A stretch of 25,551 nucleotides of DNA. Source: NZ13-RE01 sp964612975. GTDB taxonomy: Bacteria > Dictyoglomota > Dictyoglomia > Dictyoglomales > Dictyoglomaceae. The notes beneath the pieces were generated by a model. The model was given only the letters and a program-made list of their open reading frames with translations. It searched no databases and was not told where the DNA came from. The translations under genes and the position numbers were made by a program. How positions within the stretch are numbered: the stretch's first letter is position 1; each line of letters begins with the position of its first letter. Where the stretch lies: the NCBI GenBank assembly GCA_964612975.1, contig CAZTGC010000012.1, forward strand, positions 1 to 25,551, read 5' to 3'. Shown in pieces: positions 16,917 to 25,438 of this stretch.

Positions 16917-17369
16917 TTATAAGATTTTCTTACTTAATTCCTCTATATTTTTATCCTTTAATAATAACTCCAATGTTTCATAATCTAACTCTAAAAACTC
17001 ATTATAAGTTATATTACTAACCCTACTTAAATAAGTATATGCATAAAAATAATTCCTTTCTAAATTCTTTAAATCCGGTAAAGTTTTTCTTTTTATAGCC
17101 TCATCTATCACATTTACTCTATCCCAATTACCTAATAAAACATATTCTTCTCTTAATTTATACAAAATTTCTAAATCTAAAGCTAAAAATAATTTTAATT
17201 CATTACTTAATTCCTCTTTCCTATTATCCCAAATCTCTGAATATATCTCCTCTATATCCTTATAAGGAAAATATTTCTCTTTTAAATATAAAAGAAAATC
17301 TATTAATTTAGTAAAACTAAACTTCTCTTTTTGAAAACGTAAAACATCTAAATAAAACCCTATCTTCAT
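16917..17369 (-). CDS. Helical protein, neck/tail assembly candidate
   Basis: A 150-residue, mostly helical, acidic protein. A late segment (YAYTYLSRVS to YNEFLELDYE, about residues 107-132) resembles tail-chaperone C-terminal segments in general character, though I cannot name a family. ATG 17369 overlaps the preceding stop by one base (TGATG). The in-frame TTG 17372 is a less likely start. It lies between the tail tube candidate and the tape measure, where tail terminator and chaperone genes are usually found. Confidence 0.72.
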   Translation of the reverse strand: MKIGFYLDVLRFQKEKFSFTKLIDFLLYLKEKYFPYKDIEEIYSEIWDNRKEELSNELKLFLALDLEILYKLREEYVLLGNWDRVNVIDEAIKRKTLPDLKNLERNYFYAYTYLSRVSNITYNEFLELDYETLELLLKDKNIEELSKKIL

Positions 17370-17749
17370 CAAATAAAACTCTTATAATCTACTACACTTA
17401 AAGTATCTAATACCCTAAAATCAAAATTTATAGTTAATAAAATTTTATCATCTAAACCACTATCCACTATCACACTATAACTTATATCTAAAGCACCTAT
17501 AAAACTTAATACATTTAATACTGTTTTTATAAAATTGTATATCTTTTTGTAATCAACAAATAAATCTAAAAAAGTAAAAAATAAGGAATAGGATGTTAGA
17601 AGTTTTTCTCTACCCTCTAACATCCCTTCCTTGAATATTAGTATCCCTGTATTAGGAGTATATTCCTGTATATTAGTATTACCTATTACATAAATATTAT
17701 TACTGTTTAAATAGTTATTAAGTAAAGTAAGTAATTCATCATATTTCAT
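17369..17749 (-). CDS. Neck or tail-completion protein candidate
   Basis: A 126-residue protein, rich in Leu, Asp, Tyr and Val, that seems alpha/beta: helix, strand with GNTN, helix pair, then strands near the C terminus. No motif settles its role. It begins one base after the tail tube candidate's stop codon with no clear ribosome binding site, so translation is probably coupled. From gene order it could be a tail terminator or head-tail joining protein. Confidence 0.7.
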   Translation of the reverse strand: MKYDELLTLLNNYLNSNNIYVIGNTNIQEYTPNTGILIFKEGMLEGREKLLTSYSLFFTFLDLFVDYKKIYNFIKTVLNVLSFIGALDISYSVIVDSGLDDKILLTINFDFRVLDTLSVVDYKSFI

Positions 17750-17750
17750 A

Positions 17751-18731
17751 TTAACTATTCATATTAAGTGTAGTAATTTCATTATAATAAGCTAAAATAT
17801 CTTGTGTATCTATAGTATTATCTAACCATTCGTGTATTTTTAAATAATTCATCGGAACATTAGCATCAGTAGGAAAAACTCCTTGTGGATAATCTAATAA
17901 AGTTTTAAATGTTAAACTTGGTTTAACATAATCTTCAGATTTAAACTCTATATTAGCTGGTTTAGTTAGTTTAGCCTTAGGTACAAACACTGAAACTAAT
18001 CTATTATCCCCTCCAGCTACATTCCTACCTACTATCACTAATTTATATATACCACTTAAATTTTGTTGTGCATTCATCATAGCAGTTTCTAAAGCCTGTG
18101 CCTCTACTCTCCTACTAATAGTTAAATTCAATGGAAATGTAGTAGTTGCTGGAAATGAAGCTAATGCTAAAATATAATAAACACCATTCCTATACTTCAC
18201 TACTACATCTGCAGTTAAGTTATTAGCTTGTGAAGCACTATCCATTAAAGTAAATGTAGTTGGTGTTATTGTATTATTAGCAGTATTCTTTGTACCTGAA
18301 GGTATCAAAGGTAAAATATAACCTTTAGATCCTGCTGGTTCTCCTAACTCATCTGGTAAAGTTATCCAATCAGATGATGTTATAGTTAAACTCTCGTTAG
18401 TAGTTTGATTTTGATTATATCTATAAACATTCTGATTAAAAGTAAATAACGCAAGTTTCTTAATATCTGCTTCTACAACATTCACTGTTATCTGATAACC
18501 TAAATATTTAATCAAATAATCTAAATCTACTTGTGGTGCTGCTAATCCCCTTAAATTTAATTCCTCTACTTGTGGTTCTATTACAGTATCCCCACCAGTA
18601 AAACCTATAGGTACCCAAATCCTACTAAAATTACCACTACTATTACTTACCTTAAATGCTATAAAATAATTAGTTAGCCTTAAGTTTGTAGTATTAAAAC
18701 TATCAAACGTTCTCTCTCGTACTTTTGCCAT
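17751..18731 (-). CDS. Major tail tube protein candidate
   Basis: A 326-residue protein. Its composition differs from its neighbours: rich in Thr, Ser, Asn, Ala, Val and Gly, poorer in Lys/Glu, and largely beta, as expected for an abundant structural protein. It starts at ATG 18731 after AAAGGAGGTAGG, one of the strongest ribosome binding sites of the late operon, which suits high expression. It follows the capsid and connector genes and lies upstream of the tape measure. Known tail tube proteins are usually 140-250 residues. The longer ones in long-tailed thermophilic phages such as P74-26 contain two tube-like domains, and 326 residues would fit that plan. The assignment is from position, composition and length, not from a motif. 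Confidence 0.65.
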   Translation of the reverse strand: MAKVRERTFDSFNTTNLRLTNYFIAFKVSNSSGNFSRIWVPIGFTGGDTVIEPQVEELNLRGLAAPQVDLDYLIKYLGYQITVNVVEADIKKLALFTFNQNVYRYNQNQTTNESLTITSSDWITLPDELGEPAGSKGYILPLIPSGTKNTANNTITPTTFTLMDSASQANNLTADVVVKYRNGVYYILALASFPATTTFPLNLTISRRVEAQALETAMMNAQQNLSGIYKLVIVGRNVAGGDNRLVSVFVPKAKLTKPANIEFKSEDYVKPSLTFKTLLDYPQGVFPTDANVPMNYLKIHEWLDNTIDTQDILAYYNEITTLNMNS

Positions 18732-18746
18732 CTTAACCTACCTCCT

Positions 18747-19133
18747 TTAGTTTATTAATTCATCTATATCAAAGATATAATTATCTAATGATGTGGTATT
18801 CTGTATTAAATCAAAAATATTACTCTTAACACTACTCTGTAATTTAACACCTGCTTCTGTTTTACCCGTTATTATTAATATACTCCCTAAAGTATATTGT
18901 TTTATCTGATCCTCTATAAACTCCTTTGTCTCAGGATTCATTAAAAGTAAATTTAAATTATCCCTTAAAACCTGCTTTAAAAATCCATAAGCTTCTTTTA
19001 ATTTATCTGTTATTAAATTATCTACCTCAATCGCTGTATATAAAGGATAACTGCCAAACGTAGAGCCTGTTAAATTATCTACATATAACTTATAATCACT
19101 CTTAAACTCATTCAATAAAGTTGCCCAATCCAT
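18747..19133 (-). CDS. Head-tail connector candidate
   Basis: A 128-residue protein, mainly helical in the middle (about residues 37-80), directly downstream of the major capsid gene. Size, helical content and position fit a head completion or adaptor protein that sits on the portal. No diagnostic motif is visible. ATG 19133 follows AAGGGGTG, ten bases after the capsid stop codon. Confidence 0.7.
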   Translation of the reverse strand: MDWATLLNEFKSDYKLYVDNLTGSTFGSYPLYTAIEVDNLITDKLKEAYGFLKQVLRDNLNLLLMNPETKEFIEDQIKQYTLGSILIITGKTEAGVKLQSSVKSNIFDLIQNTTSLDNYIFDIDELIN

Positions 19134-19143
19134 ATTACACCCC

Positions 19144-20268
19144 TTATGTTATATTAAAATATGAAAATGCTTTTGGTTCTTTTACTATTGCACTAAACCC
19201 ACTCAAAAACATTAACTCATATACACCTTTAATAGGTTTGCTATCTTTTACTGATTTTATTTCAAATTCTCCCTGTTTTACTACTACTTTATTATTCTCA
19301 TCTATATACGGTGGTATTACACTATAAAAATTAACATTATTAGGAATATCATAATAAACATAAACCCTATTATCTGGTATAGCATTCTCAAATGTATTAG
19401 TATTAGGATTTACTATCTTATCATTAACTATTATTACCTCTATACCCTTACCTAATATAGCTAACTCATTTAATGGAGCATTTATATCTAAATTAGCAAA
19501 CTGTATTAAATTCTCAAATGCACTTATATCATAATTCTTATAGAAATCTCTTACATTAGCATTATTAAAGAATTTCATAAAAGTATTCCAAGACATTACA
19601 AATTTAGGTTTAAAACCAAAAGCCCTAAAGACATAATCCCTTTGTTTCATTAACTCTACACTTTCCATTAAACATACTATAGGATCGTTAGTATTACTAC
19701 TCCAGTTAGTATTACTCGGTGTTATAGCAGTTATAGCACTATCACTACCTATTATATTACCATTTATATTAACCTGTAAATTAGTCAATATCCTATAAGC
19801 AGTATATATCCTTGTTCTCCAATAAGCATCAACTAAAACTGTAGTATCCCTATTAATCTTATCCTGTAAAACATTATTTATCGGTAATTTATAATTAGTA
19901 TAAGGTATTGGTAAATTCCAAGTCTCTAATAAACTTTGTAAGTTTATAACTATCTTCTTTAACATTATATAAACATCTGCTGTAATATACTGTATTTCTT
20001 CCTCATTATTAAATGTCCCTATATTTAAACTATCTATATTCCCATAAAACTGTTCAGGAGTGATAACATCTAATGCATAAAAATTATTCCTCTTTTGGTA
20101 AATCTCCATTATTTTAAAACCATAACCCTTTGGATAAACTACATCTGCCTTAACCAAATTAGCATTTATTAACTTTAATATCCTTGTTGATAATATCTCC
20201 TCTGGATATAACTCTAATTTCTTCTCTATTAAATGTATATACGTTGATATTAACTCCTGTAAATTCAT
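19144..20268 (-). CDS. Major capsid protein, HK97-fold candidate
   Basis: A 374-residue protein. Position (after portal, protease and decoration-like genes), length and mixed composition match HK97-fold major capsid proteins. The N-terminal 50 residues are helical and could be the scaffold-like segment removed by the protease encoded just upstream. A mid-sequence stretch (LMKQRDYVFRAFG... KFVMSWNTFMKF, about residues 209-232) has the helix followed by a strand seen around the spine helix and A-domain. Late GKGIEVIIVND and a C-terminal beta region resemble the A and P domains. ATG 20268 follows AAAGGAGTGAT. The call is chiefly from gene order and general fold features. Confidence 0.78.
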   Translation of the reverse strand: MNLQELISTYIHLIEKKLELYPEEILSTRILKLINANLVKADVVYPKGYGFKIMEIYQKRNNFYALDVITPEQFYGNIDSLNIGTFNNEEEIQYITADVYIMLKKIVINLQSLLETWNLPIPYTNYKLPINNVLQDKINRDTTVLVDAYWRTRIYTAYRILTNLQVNINGNIIGSDSAITAITPSNTNWSSNTNDPIVCLMESVELMKQRDYVFRAFGFKPKFVMSWNTFMKFFNNANVRDFYKNYDISAFENLIQFANLDINAPLNELAILGKGIEVIIVNDKIVNPNTNTFENAIPDNRVYVYYDIPNNVNFYSVIPPYIDENNKVVVKQGEFEIKSVKDSKPIKGVYELMFLSGFSAIVKEPKAFSYFNIT

Positions 20269-20282
20269 CCTACATCACTCCT

Positions 20283-20669
20283 TTATTCATTTATTTTAAA
20301 CCTTGGATGCTTATATGCTACTATATTACTGGGTTTAAACTCAAAAGAATTTATAGAAGTATTTAAAAAATAAACCTTCTTCTTATCAAAAGAAGCTTTT
20401 GTTAAAGCTAATTTATTACCACTAAAAGCACCACCAGTTAAATTTATACTCTCCATCAATATAACAAAATCAGTATTATTGTCTATAATATCAGCATTAG
20501 TTGCTACTCTATAAGCACTATTATTATTATCCCATATTAATATACTTAAACTTGGAACCTTATTTATTCCAGTTAAACCAGTAATATTTATAGGAACATT
20601 ATGAACTTCATTAATATCATTCCTGTATATCGCTCCTGAATATGTCCTTATTATATCCCTTATTACCAT
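20283..20669 (-). CDS. Capsid decoration-like protein
   Basis: A 128-residue beta-rich protein. The layout resembles lambda gpD-type head decoration proteins: a Gly-containing N-terminal turn (about residues 30-35), a strand with NNNSAYRVAT, then a VILMES segment and a GGAFSGNK loop followed by a final strand. It lies between the protease and major capsid genes, the usual place for such a gene. ATG 20669 follows AAAGGGGTGATAT. Trimeric decoration proteins stabilise expanded capsids. The assignment combines fold character and position and is not motif-proven. Confidence 0.62.
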   Translation of the reverse strand: MVIRDIIRTYSGAIYRNDINEVHNVPINITGLTGINKVPSLSILIWDNNNSAYRVATNADIIDNNTDFVILMESINLTGGAFSGNKLALTKASFDKKKVYFLNTSINSFEFKPSNIVAYKHPRFKINE

Positions 20670-20682
20670 CTATATCACCCCT

Positions 20683-21417
20683 TTATATCATCCTTAAACT
20701 TCTTCTTATCTGATCTTCTGTTAAATTTAAAATCTTTCTTTTTTCTTCAACCTTCTTCTTATTAGGAAAATAACTTAATTTCTTAATTATTTTTTCACTA
20801 TTAGGTAAAGAATATATCATTTCTCTAATAAATTTAGGTGTATTCGAATAAACTAATTCAGGAATATCTATTCTTTTTACATTCTTCTTTGGATTACTTG
20901 TAAAACTTATTTCCTTTAATATAGCATACTCATTATCCTCTTCCTTTATAACATCTATACCAGCTGATAAATAAGGTATCTCTTTAATATCATCTTTTAA
21001 TAATATCACCGCATAATAACCATCTTCTTTCTCTACTATATCTATTACCTCACTATTTATGTCATTTAAATGCTCATACTTCATAGGTATCTTTATCCCC
21101 ATTGGTTTTTGATGTGAATAATAATATTCTATAGCTTTTTTATCAATATCATTTATTTCATCCTTAGGAAAAACTTGTGCCTCTATAATTTTATTATTAC
21201 TATTTTTAACTTCTTCTACTTCCATTTCCTTTTCTTCTTCATCATCTTCTTCATCATCATTATCATCTTCTTCTTTCTTATTCTCTACTTCTTTTACTTT
21301 TATTACTTCATTCAAAATATCTAAAATATTACTCGCAGCATTCTCTAAATCTATACTACCTTCTAATAACATATTTAAAACTTCATTGATTTTATCTAAA
21401 ATATTCTCTCTCTCCAT
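20683..21417 (-). CDS. Prohead protease, Mu I-like, with acidic N-terminal domain
   Basis: A 244-residue protein. Residues about 105-190 look like the Mu gpI type of capsid maturation protease: MKYEHL (H116), then a strand pair (VIDIV, YYAVILL), PYLSAG (S151) and ILKEISFTSNP (about 166-176), the typical His-Ser arrangement and final aLT-NP-like motif. Residues 45-72 are extremely acidic, with over 20 Asp/Glu, preceded by a helical stretch. This resembles a scaffold segment, unusually at the N-terminal side. The last 50 residues are basic. No separate scaffold gene is visible, so this protein may do both jobs. Its ATG comes immediately after the portal stop (TAAATG). Confidence 0.75.
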   Translation of the reverse strand: MERENILDKINEVLNMLLEGSIDLENAASNILDILNEVIKVKEVENKKEEDDNDDEEDDEEEKEMEVEEVKNSNNKIIEAQVFPKDEINDIDKKAIEYYYSHQKPMGIKIPMKYEHLNDINSEVIDIVEKEDGYYAVILLKDDIKEIPYLSAGIDVIKEEDNEYAILKEISFTSNPKKNVKRIDIPELVYSNTPKFIREMIYSLPNSEKIIKKLSYFPNKKKVEEKRKILNLTEDQIRRSLRMI

Positions 21418-22485
21418 TTATCTCACCTCTTCTTTTAATTTCTCTTTCTCTATACCTCTTTTTACTATCTCAAAATAACCTAACTCTGTTATCTTATTCT
21501 TATCTAAAATCTCATCATAACCATAAAACACTAATAACCTTGGTATAAGTTTTATACGTAATTCATTTAGTATTAAAACTAAAAGATTTTGTAAAATCTG
21601 ATAAAATATTTCTGCTTGTGTCTTTGCTTTAGCATAACTTCCTCCTATATCTGTAGTTATTGTAGGTAATATTCCTAACGCTTTATACACTAACTGCTCA
21701 CCCAATTTTATAACCTCTAAATAATCCTTAATCAAATTCTCCGGTGTCTCAAACTTAATATCAACCTTATCCTCTTCTATAAAAATAATCGGGATCGTTG
21801 TATCGTTTTTATAAAAATTTTTTATCTTATCTTTTATCTCTTTCTGCTTTTCCTCGCTTAACTTACTCTTTGTAATAAACTTTATATACGGTATCCCAAA
21901 CTTCTTTAAATTTAAATATAAACTATCTTCCGCCTGTCTAACTATATTATACACAGGGATTAAATTAAATAACTTACTCACTTTATTGTCTATAAATATT
22001 AAATCCTTCTTGTAATAATGCATCTTATTATAAACTACATAATCATTATCTATCTTGTCTATTTTGCTATAATTTAAATGTGTAAAAACTAAAACATTAT
22101 TATCTCTCTCTATTAAAACCCTACTATAACCCTGTATTATTAACTCCCTTGTAATATCCATTATTAATTTATCTATATTTATCAACTGTAATAACTCCTC
22201 TATTATTTCATTTAATTTCGGAATATTACTCTTAAAAATAAAATCAAAAGTAGTTATATTATTAACTATATACTCTACAGCAGTAGAGATAATTAATGAA
22301 GTATTATACATATTCCAAAATATCTTTTCTTTCTCTGCTGGTGGTAATAATAAAAAACTATAATAATCAAAAACTACACTCTCTGGTAAATACCCAGATG
22401 GTAAATACTCATAAAATAAAGGTTCCTTTGGTTTATATTTACTTATAAAAAAACTCTTTATCTTCTCTATTATCTCTTTAAACAT
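21418..22485 (-). CDS. Portal protein, Mu DUF935-like
   Basis: A 355-residue protein with the portal layout. A helical N terminus is followed by a strand-rich middle with VLIERDNN and THLNYSKI (about 123-142), then a stem-like helix pair. The segment YKALGILPTITTDIG followed by SYAKAKTQAEI (about 267-293) resembles the LG-x-x-LT-T-x-GGS-A motif of Mu-type (DUF935) portal proteins. A hydrophobic LLVLILNELR helix follows. The length is short for the family (often 400-530). ATG 22485 follows AAGGAGGGG just after the terminase stop. It forms the dodecameric packaging channel. Confidence 0.85.
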   Translation of the reverse strand: MFKEIIEKIKSFFISKYKPKEPLFYEYLPSGYLPESVVFDYYSFLLLPPAEKEKIFWNMYNTSLIISTAVEYIVNNITTFDFIFKSNIPKLNEIIEELLQLINIDKLIMDITRELIIQGYSRVLIERDNNVLVFTHLNYSKIDKIDNDYVVYNKMHYYKKDLIFIDNKVSKLFNLIPVYNIVRQAEDSLYLNLKKFGIPYIKFITKSKLSEEKQKEIKDKIKNFYKNDTTIPIIFIEEDKVDIKFETPENLIKDYLEVIKLGEQLVYKALGILPTITTDIGGSYAKAKTQAEIFYQILQNLLVLILNELRIKLIPRLLVFYGYDEILDKNKITELGYFEIVKRGIEKEKLKEEVR

Positions 22486-22494
22486 AACCCCTCC

Positions 22495-23808
22495 TTAAAA
22501 AGCTATATAAGGTTCCTCATTTAAATACTCCATTATAAACGTCCCTATACAGTCCAAAATATGTGAATTACCATCCTTCTCAAATATCCCTATTTCCTCC
22601 TTTAATTCCTCCACTATATCTGGATTAACCGTTATCTCTTTATTCTTTAACTTCATTACAGCTATAGCCATCCTAACACTCTTATCTGTAGTAGTAAAAT
22701 AAGCTTCAGCCTCTATATTAGGTATCATCTTCTTTATCTGCTCAAATATATACCCCTGTATCCCATTACTCTCATACTTCAATAAATGTGGTCTGAATTC
22801 TATTATCTTGTTTATACCCTCATCTAAAAACTCATTTATTGTCCCTTTCCAAATATCATAAACAGTATTCCCTATAAAACACACAAACGCCATACTATTT
22901 AAATACTTACTTAACCCTATATCCAAAATTATTATCCTCGACCCTATAGGATTATCCTTAAATAAAAACTCTAAATTACTTGACGGTAATTTATGTAAAT
23001 AAAACCTATCAAAAGATTTCTTATCTAAAAAATTCCTCTCCTCTATCTCCCACTCCTCATTCCATATCTCCCTTACATATTTATCATCTACTTTATAAGG
23101 TAAAATTAATCCATAAAAATTATTCTTTAAATAATTTAAAATACTTACCTCATGCTCTAAATTACCTACTACTAACACCATAGCATCCCCATCCTCTAAC
23201 GCTAACATCCAATCATCTTTAAACCTATTCAATAAATACACCCTCTCTTGTATAACCCCTAATGCATTAGGTATATCTATATCATCTAATATCAATAACT
23301 GTGGTCTCTTACCTAAATGATTATAACTCCTTAAACTCTCTTGTGAATGTATCACCTTTATAGCTATCTCCTTATTATCATAACTTATTACTAACTCTTT
23401 CTTCGTATTCTTTAAAATAGTTATATCCTGTAATTTCTCAAACCCTTTCCTTATTTGTGAAAATATTGCCTCCTCTACTCTCTCTATAGTATAACTACCT
23501 ATTACTATCGTAGTTAATTCATCCCTTTCTTTTAAACTATTCTCTATTAACATTAAAGGTAAAACTTTTGTAAATGTATTCGTCTTAAAACAATTCCTCG
23601 GTGCTAAAACATATGAAAGTATATTCCTTTTATAATTTCTTTTTAATGATTTCAAAAAATTATAATAATGTATTAAAACACTATCCTCTGGTGTAAATTC
23701 CTGAAAATAAAACTTTTTTGTTATTCTCTTATATAACTTCTTAAAATCTTCATAAGAAGTTTTATTAATAAAATCTAAATAACTATCCAGAAACTTCTTC
23801 ATCTTCAT
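22495..23808 (-). CDS. terL: Terminase large subunit (TerL)
   Basis: A 437-residue packaging motor. The ATPase half has a Walker A variant APRNCFKT (69-76), Walker B LLILDD (171-176) and a VVGN segment (213-216) in the coupling-motif position. The RNase H-like nuclease half has its three acidic residues in the expected places: ILDIG (D296), KYESNG (E345) and HILDC (D419). ATG 23808 lies inside the preceding gene. The two frames overlap by 26 bases, and no strong ribosome binding site precedes it, so translation is probably coupled to the small subunit candidate. It cuts concatemeric DNA and pumps it through the portal encoded next. Confidence 0.93.
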   Translation of the reverse strand: MKMKKFLDSYLDFINKTSYEDFKKLYKRITKKFYFQEFTPEDSVLIHYYNFLKSLKRNYKRNILSYVLAPRNCFKTNTFTKVLPLMLIENSLKERDELTTIVIGSYTIERVEEAIFSQIRKGFEKLQDITILKNTKKELVISYDNKEIAIKVIHSQESLRSYNHLGKRPQLLILDDIDIPNALGVIQERVYLLNRFKDDWMLALEDGDAMVLVVGNLEHEVSILNYLKNNFYGLILPYKVDDKYVREIWNEEWEIEERNFLDKKSFDRFYLHKLPSSNLEFLFKDNPIGSRIIILDIGLSKYLNSMAFVCFIGNTVYDIWKGTINEFLDEGINKIIEFRPHLLKYESNGIQGYIFEQIKKMIPNIEAEAYFTTTDKSVRMAIAVMKLKNKEITVNPDIVEELKEEIGIFEKDGNSHILDCIGTFIMEYLNEEPYIAF

Positions 23809-24088
23809 CTAAAAAACTTTTACCAGTAAATTTAGGGTTCTTTTTAGGTGGTTCTAATGCATTTAACATAAACATCATATTCCTTACTACCTCATCCTGT
23901 GATTTAACCTCTTTTATACTCTCCCAAAACATATCACATAACTTCTCCTTCTGTTCTAAACTAACTTTCCTTATAAATTTCGGTATTAGTCTTACTCTCA
24001 TAACAGCACTAACATTAGGTAATCTATCCCATAACTCATTCTTTAATTTATCTATCGTCTCTTTTATCTTCTCACTTTTCTTCTTCAT
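23783..24088 (-). CDS. Small terminase subunit candidate (TerS)
   Basis: A 101-residue charged, helical protein directly upstream of and overlapping TerL. N-terminal Lys-rich helices (about 1-40) would suit DNA binding. The acidic C-terminal tail (LDEDEE) is typical of segments that contact the large subunit. No family motif is visible, so the call is from position and size. ATG 24088 is chosen because ATG 24130 has no ribosome binding site and would overlap the ATP-grasp gene by 59 bases. With 24088 the overlap is 17 bases. The alternative longer product would be 115 residues. Confidence 0.65.
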   Translation of the reverse strand: MKKKSEKIKETIDKLKNELWDRLPNVSAVMRVRLIPKFIRKVSLEQKEKLCDMFWESIKEVKSQDEVVRNMMFMLNALEPPKKNPKFTGKSFLDEDEEVSG

Positions 24089-25226
24089 ATAACCACTTGA
24101 ATATCTCCATCTTTCTTTTATTATCCTCATTAAAACTTACATAAACTATAACAGGTATAGTAAAAATATCTGTATTAAACTCTATCTCCTCAAAAACTTC
24201 ACTTTCTTTATATATTAAACCTAATATCACATCTTTATCAGTATAATAAACATCATCCTTATACTTACATTCAGGTATCCAAATTAAACCCTTTTCTTTT
24301 AAAATCTCCTCATTAACCTTAAACTCTACCTTCTTATTATCACTCTCTATTATATCTTTCCTTACAACTAATATATATCTAAAACCTTTCCAATTAACTT
24401 TTTTATTTAAAATATCTTCAATTCTATTATTATACAAAAAAGAAACTATTTCTGGATAACCATCTCTACTTACTGTAAATTCAAAAGGATAAAAATATCC
24501 ATCTTTATAAGCACCATTTATATCTATTACTCCATTGTATTTAATTTTGTTTCTCTTTAGATAATCTGAAATAGCTAATAATATCTCTTTACCATATTCA
24601 TTATTAGTAAAAAATCCAAATTCAGCACTCTGTCCAGTATTACCACCTATCTCATTGCTTATACTCTTCTTATACTCAAAAGAAACATAATAAGGAAAAA
24701 TCGGTTCAGAATCTATAAATATCGTCCCAAAAGCTATCTCCTCTCCATCACAATATTCCTGTATAACTATACCATTCTCATACTCTTCTCTAAAGTTTTT
24801 TATTGTATTCTCTAACTCCTCGCTATTCTTAAATATAAATGTTGTTTTATAACCAGCATCCGAATTTAATTTCTTTATCACTCCTTCCTCTCTATCCCAA
24901 TCTATTTTATCTAAATCTCTATACACTCTCCAATCTAATATCCTAACATTATTAGTATCCTTAAAAATATTCTTCATTATCTTAAAAGCATAATCCCTTT
25001 TATTACCCCACCTGTTTATAACAGGTGAATTAAAAATAATAACTTTTTTATTTATACTTTTAAACGCTTTCTCTATCGCTAAATTAATTGAAATATTATA
25101 ATTATCCGCAAAATAAACTAAATCATAATTAAAATTAAACTCATCTTTAGGTAATCTTATAACTTCATTACCTAAAAATTTATGAATATAATAACTATTA
25201 TTATAATCAAAAACTATCTTCCTCAT
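24072..25226 (-). CDS. PurD-like ATP-grasp ligase
   Basis: A 384-residue protein alignable by eye along most of its length to glycinamide ribonucleotide synthetase (PurD). It has an ATP-contacting lysine strand (VIKK, 116-119), then VIQEYCDGEE (154-163), the strong IGGNTG turn (193-198, GPNTGG in PurD), and NGVIDIN. PFEFT follows at 247-251 (E249; PurD has EFN) and a DGYPE turn (255-259, GDPE in PurD). The C-terminal 100 residues resemble the PurD C domain, with WIPECKYKDD and VILGLIY. Absent is the N-terminal GGREHA substrate motif; instead residues 1-60 are divergent. T251 replaces a metal-binding Asn. ATP-grasp enzymes join a carboxylate to an amine by acyl phosphate. With the substrate site changed, the acceptor is unknown. 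Start ATG 25226 overlaps the preceding stop by four bases (ATGA). Confidence 0.8.
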   Translation of the reverse strand: MRKIVFDYNNSYYIHKFLGNEVIRLPKDEFNFNYDLVYFADNYNISINLAIEKAFKSINKKVIIFNSPVINRWGNKRDYAFKIMKNIFKDTNNVRILDWRVYRDLDKIDWDREEGVIKKLNSDAGYKTTFIFKNSEELENTIKNFREEYENGIVIQEYCDGEEIAFGTIFIDSEPIFPYYVSFEYKKSISNEIGGNTGQSAEFGFFTNNEYGKEILLAISDYLKRNKIKYNGVIDINGAYKDGYFYPFEFTVSRDGYPEIVSFLYNNRIEDILNKKVNWKGFRYILVVRKDIIESDNKKVEFKVNEEILKEKGLIWIPECKYKDDVYYTDKDVILGLIYKESEVFEEIEFNTDIFTIPVIVYVSFNEDNKRKMEIFKWLYEEEK

Positions 25227-25438
25227 ACTTTTTCCCTTGTTTTTATCTCTATTTCTTTTAATACTTCTTTTATCTCTTTAAACTCTTCCTTTATATCCTG
25301 TAATTCATCTATTAACTGCTCTATCTTATTATTAAAACCATTAAATATCTTTTGGATTATTTCTTTTAACAAAAAATATAACATTATACCCCAAAATAAA
25401 CTAACTCCATATTTATCTAAAATACTTAATATCTCCAT
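25223..25438 (-). CDS. Small one-TM protein, holin-like
   Basis: A 71-residue protein with one N-terminal transmembrane segment (about residues 12-25, SLFWGIMLYFLL), followed by a charged coiled coil to the end. That layout matches small BhlA/UviB-type holin-like proteins, but membrane anchors of other functions look the same. The start is ATG 25438, overlapping the stop of the upstream gene (TAATG) with AAGGTGG at good distance. In-frame GTG 25450 and ATG 25444 overlap or touch that site and are less likely. No endolysin is adjacent in the window. Confidence 0.6.
   Translation of the reverse strand: MEILSILDKYGVSLFWGIMLYFLLKEIIQKIFNGFNNKIEQLIDELQDIKEEFKEIKEVLKEIEIKTREKV

Noticed and set aside
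16658..17369. Programmed frameshift joining the two small genes before the tape measure, as in other tail chaperones
   Set aside because: The frames do not overlap, the second gene has its own ribosome binding site, and no slippery heptamer is seen at the end of the first.
19121..20366. Short plus-strand frames opposite the major capsid and decoration genes
   Set aside because: No ribosome binding sites; the minus-strand genes here have strong sites and fit the operon order.
24072..25226. Genuine phage PurD or PurZ (Z-genome) enzyme
   Set aside because: The N-terminal phosphoribosylamine motif is absent, and PurZ belongs to the adenylosuccinate synthetase family, a different fold. No other purine pathway gene is present.
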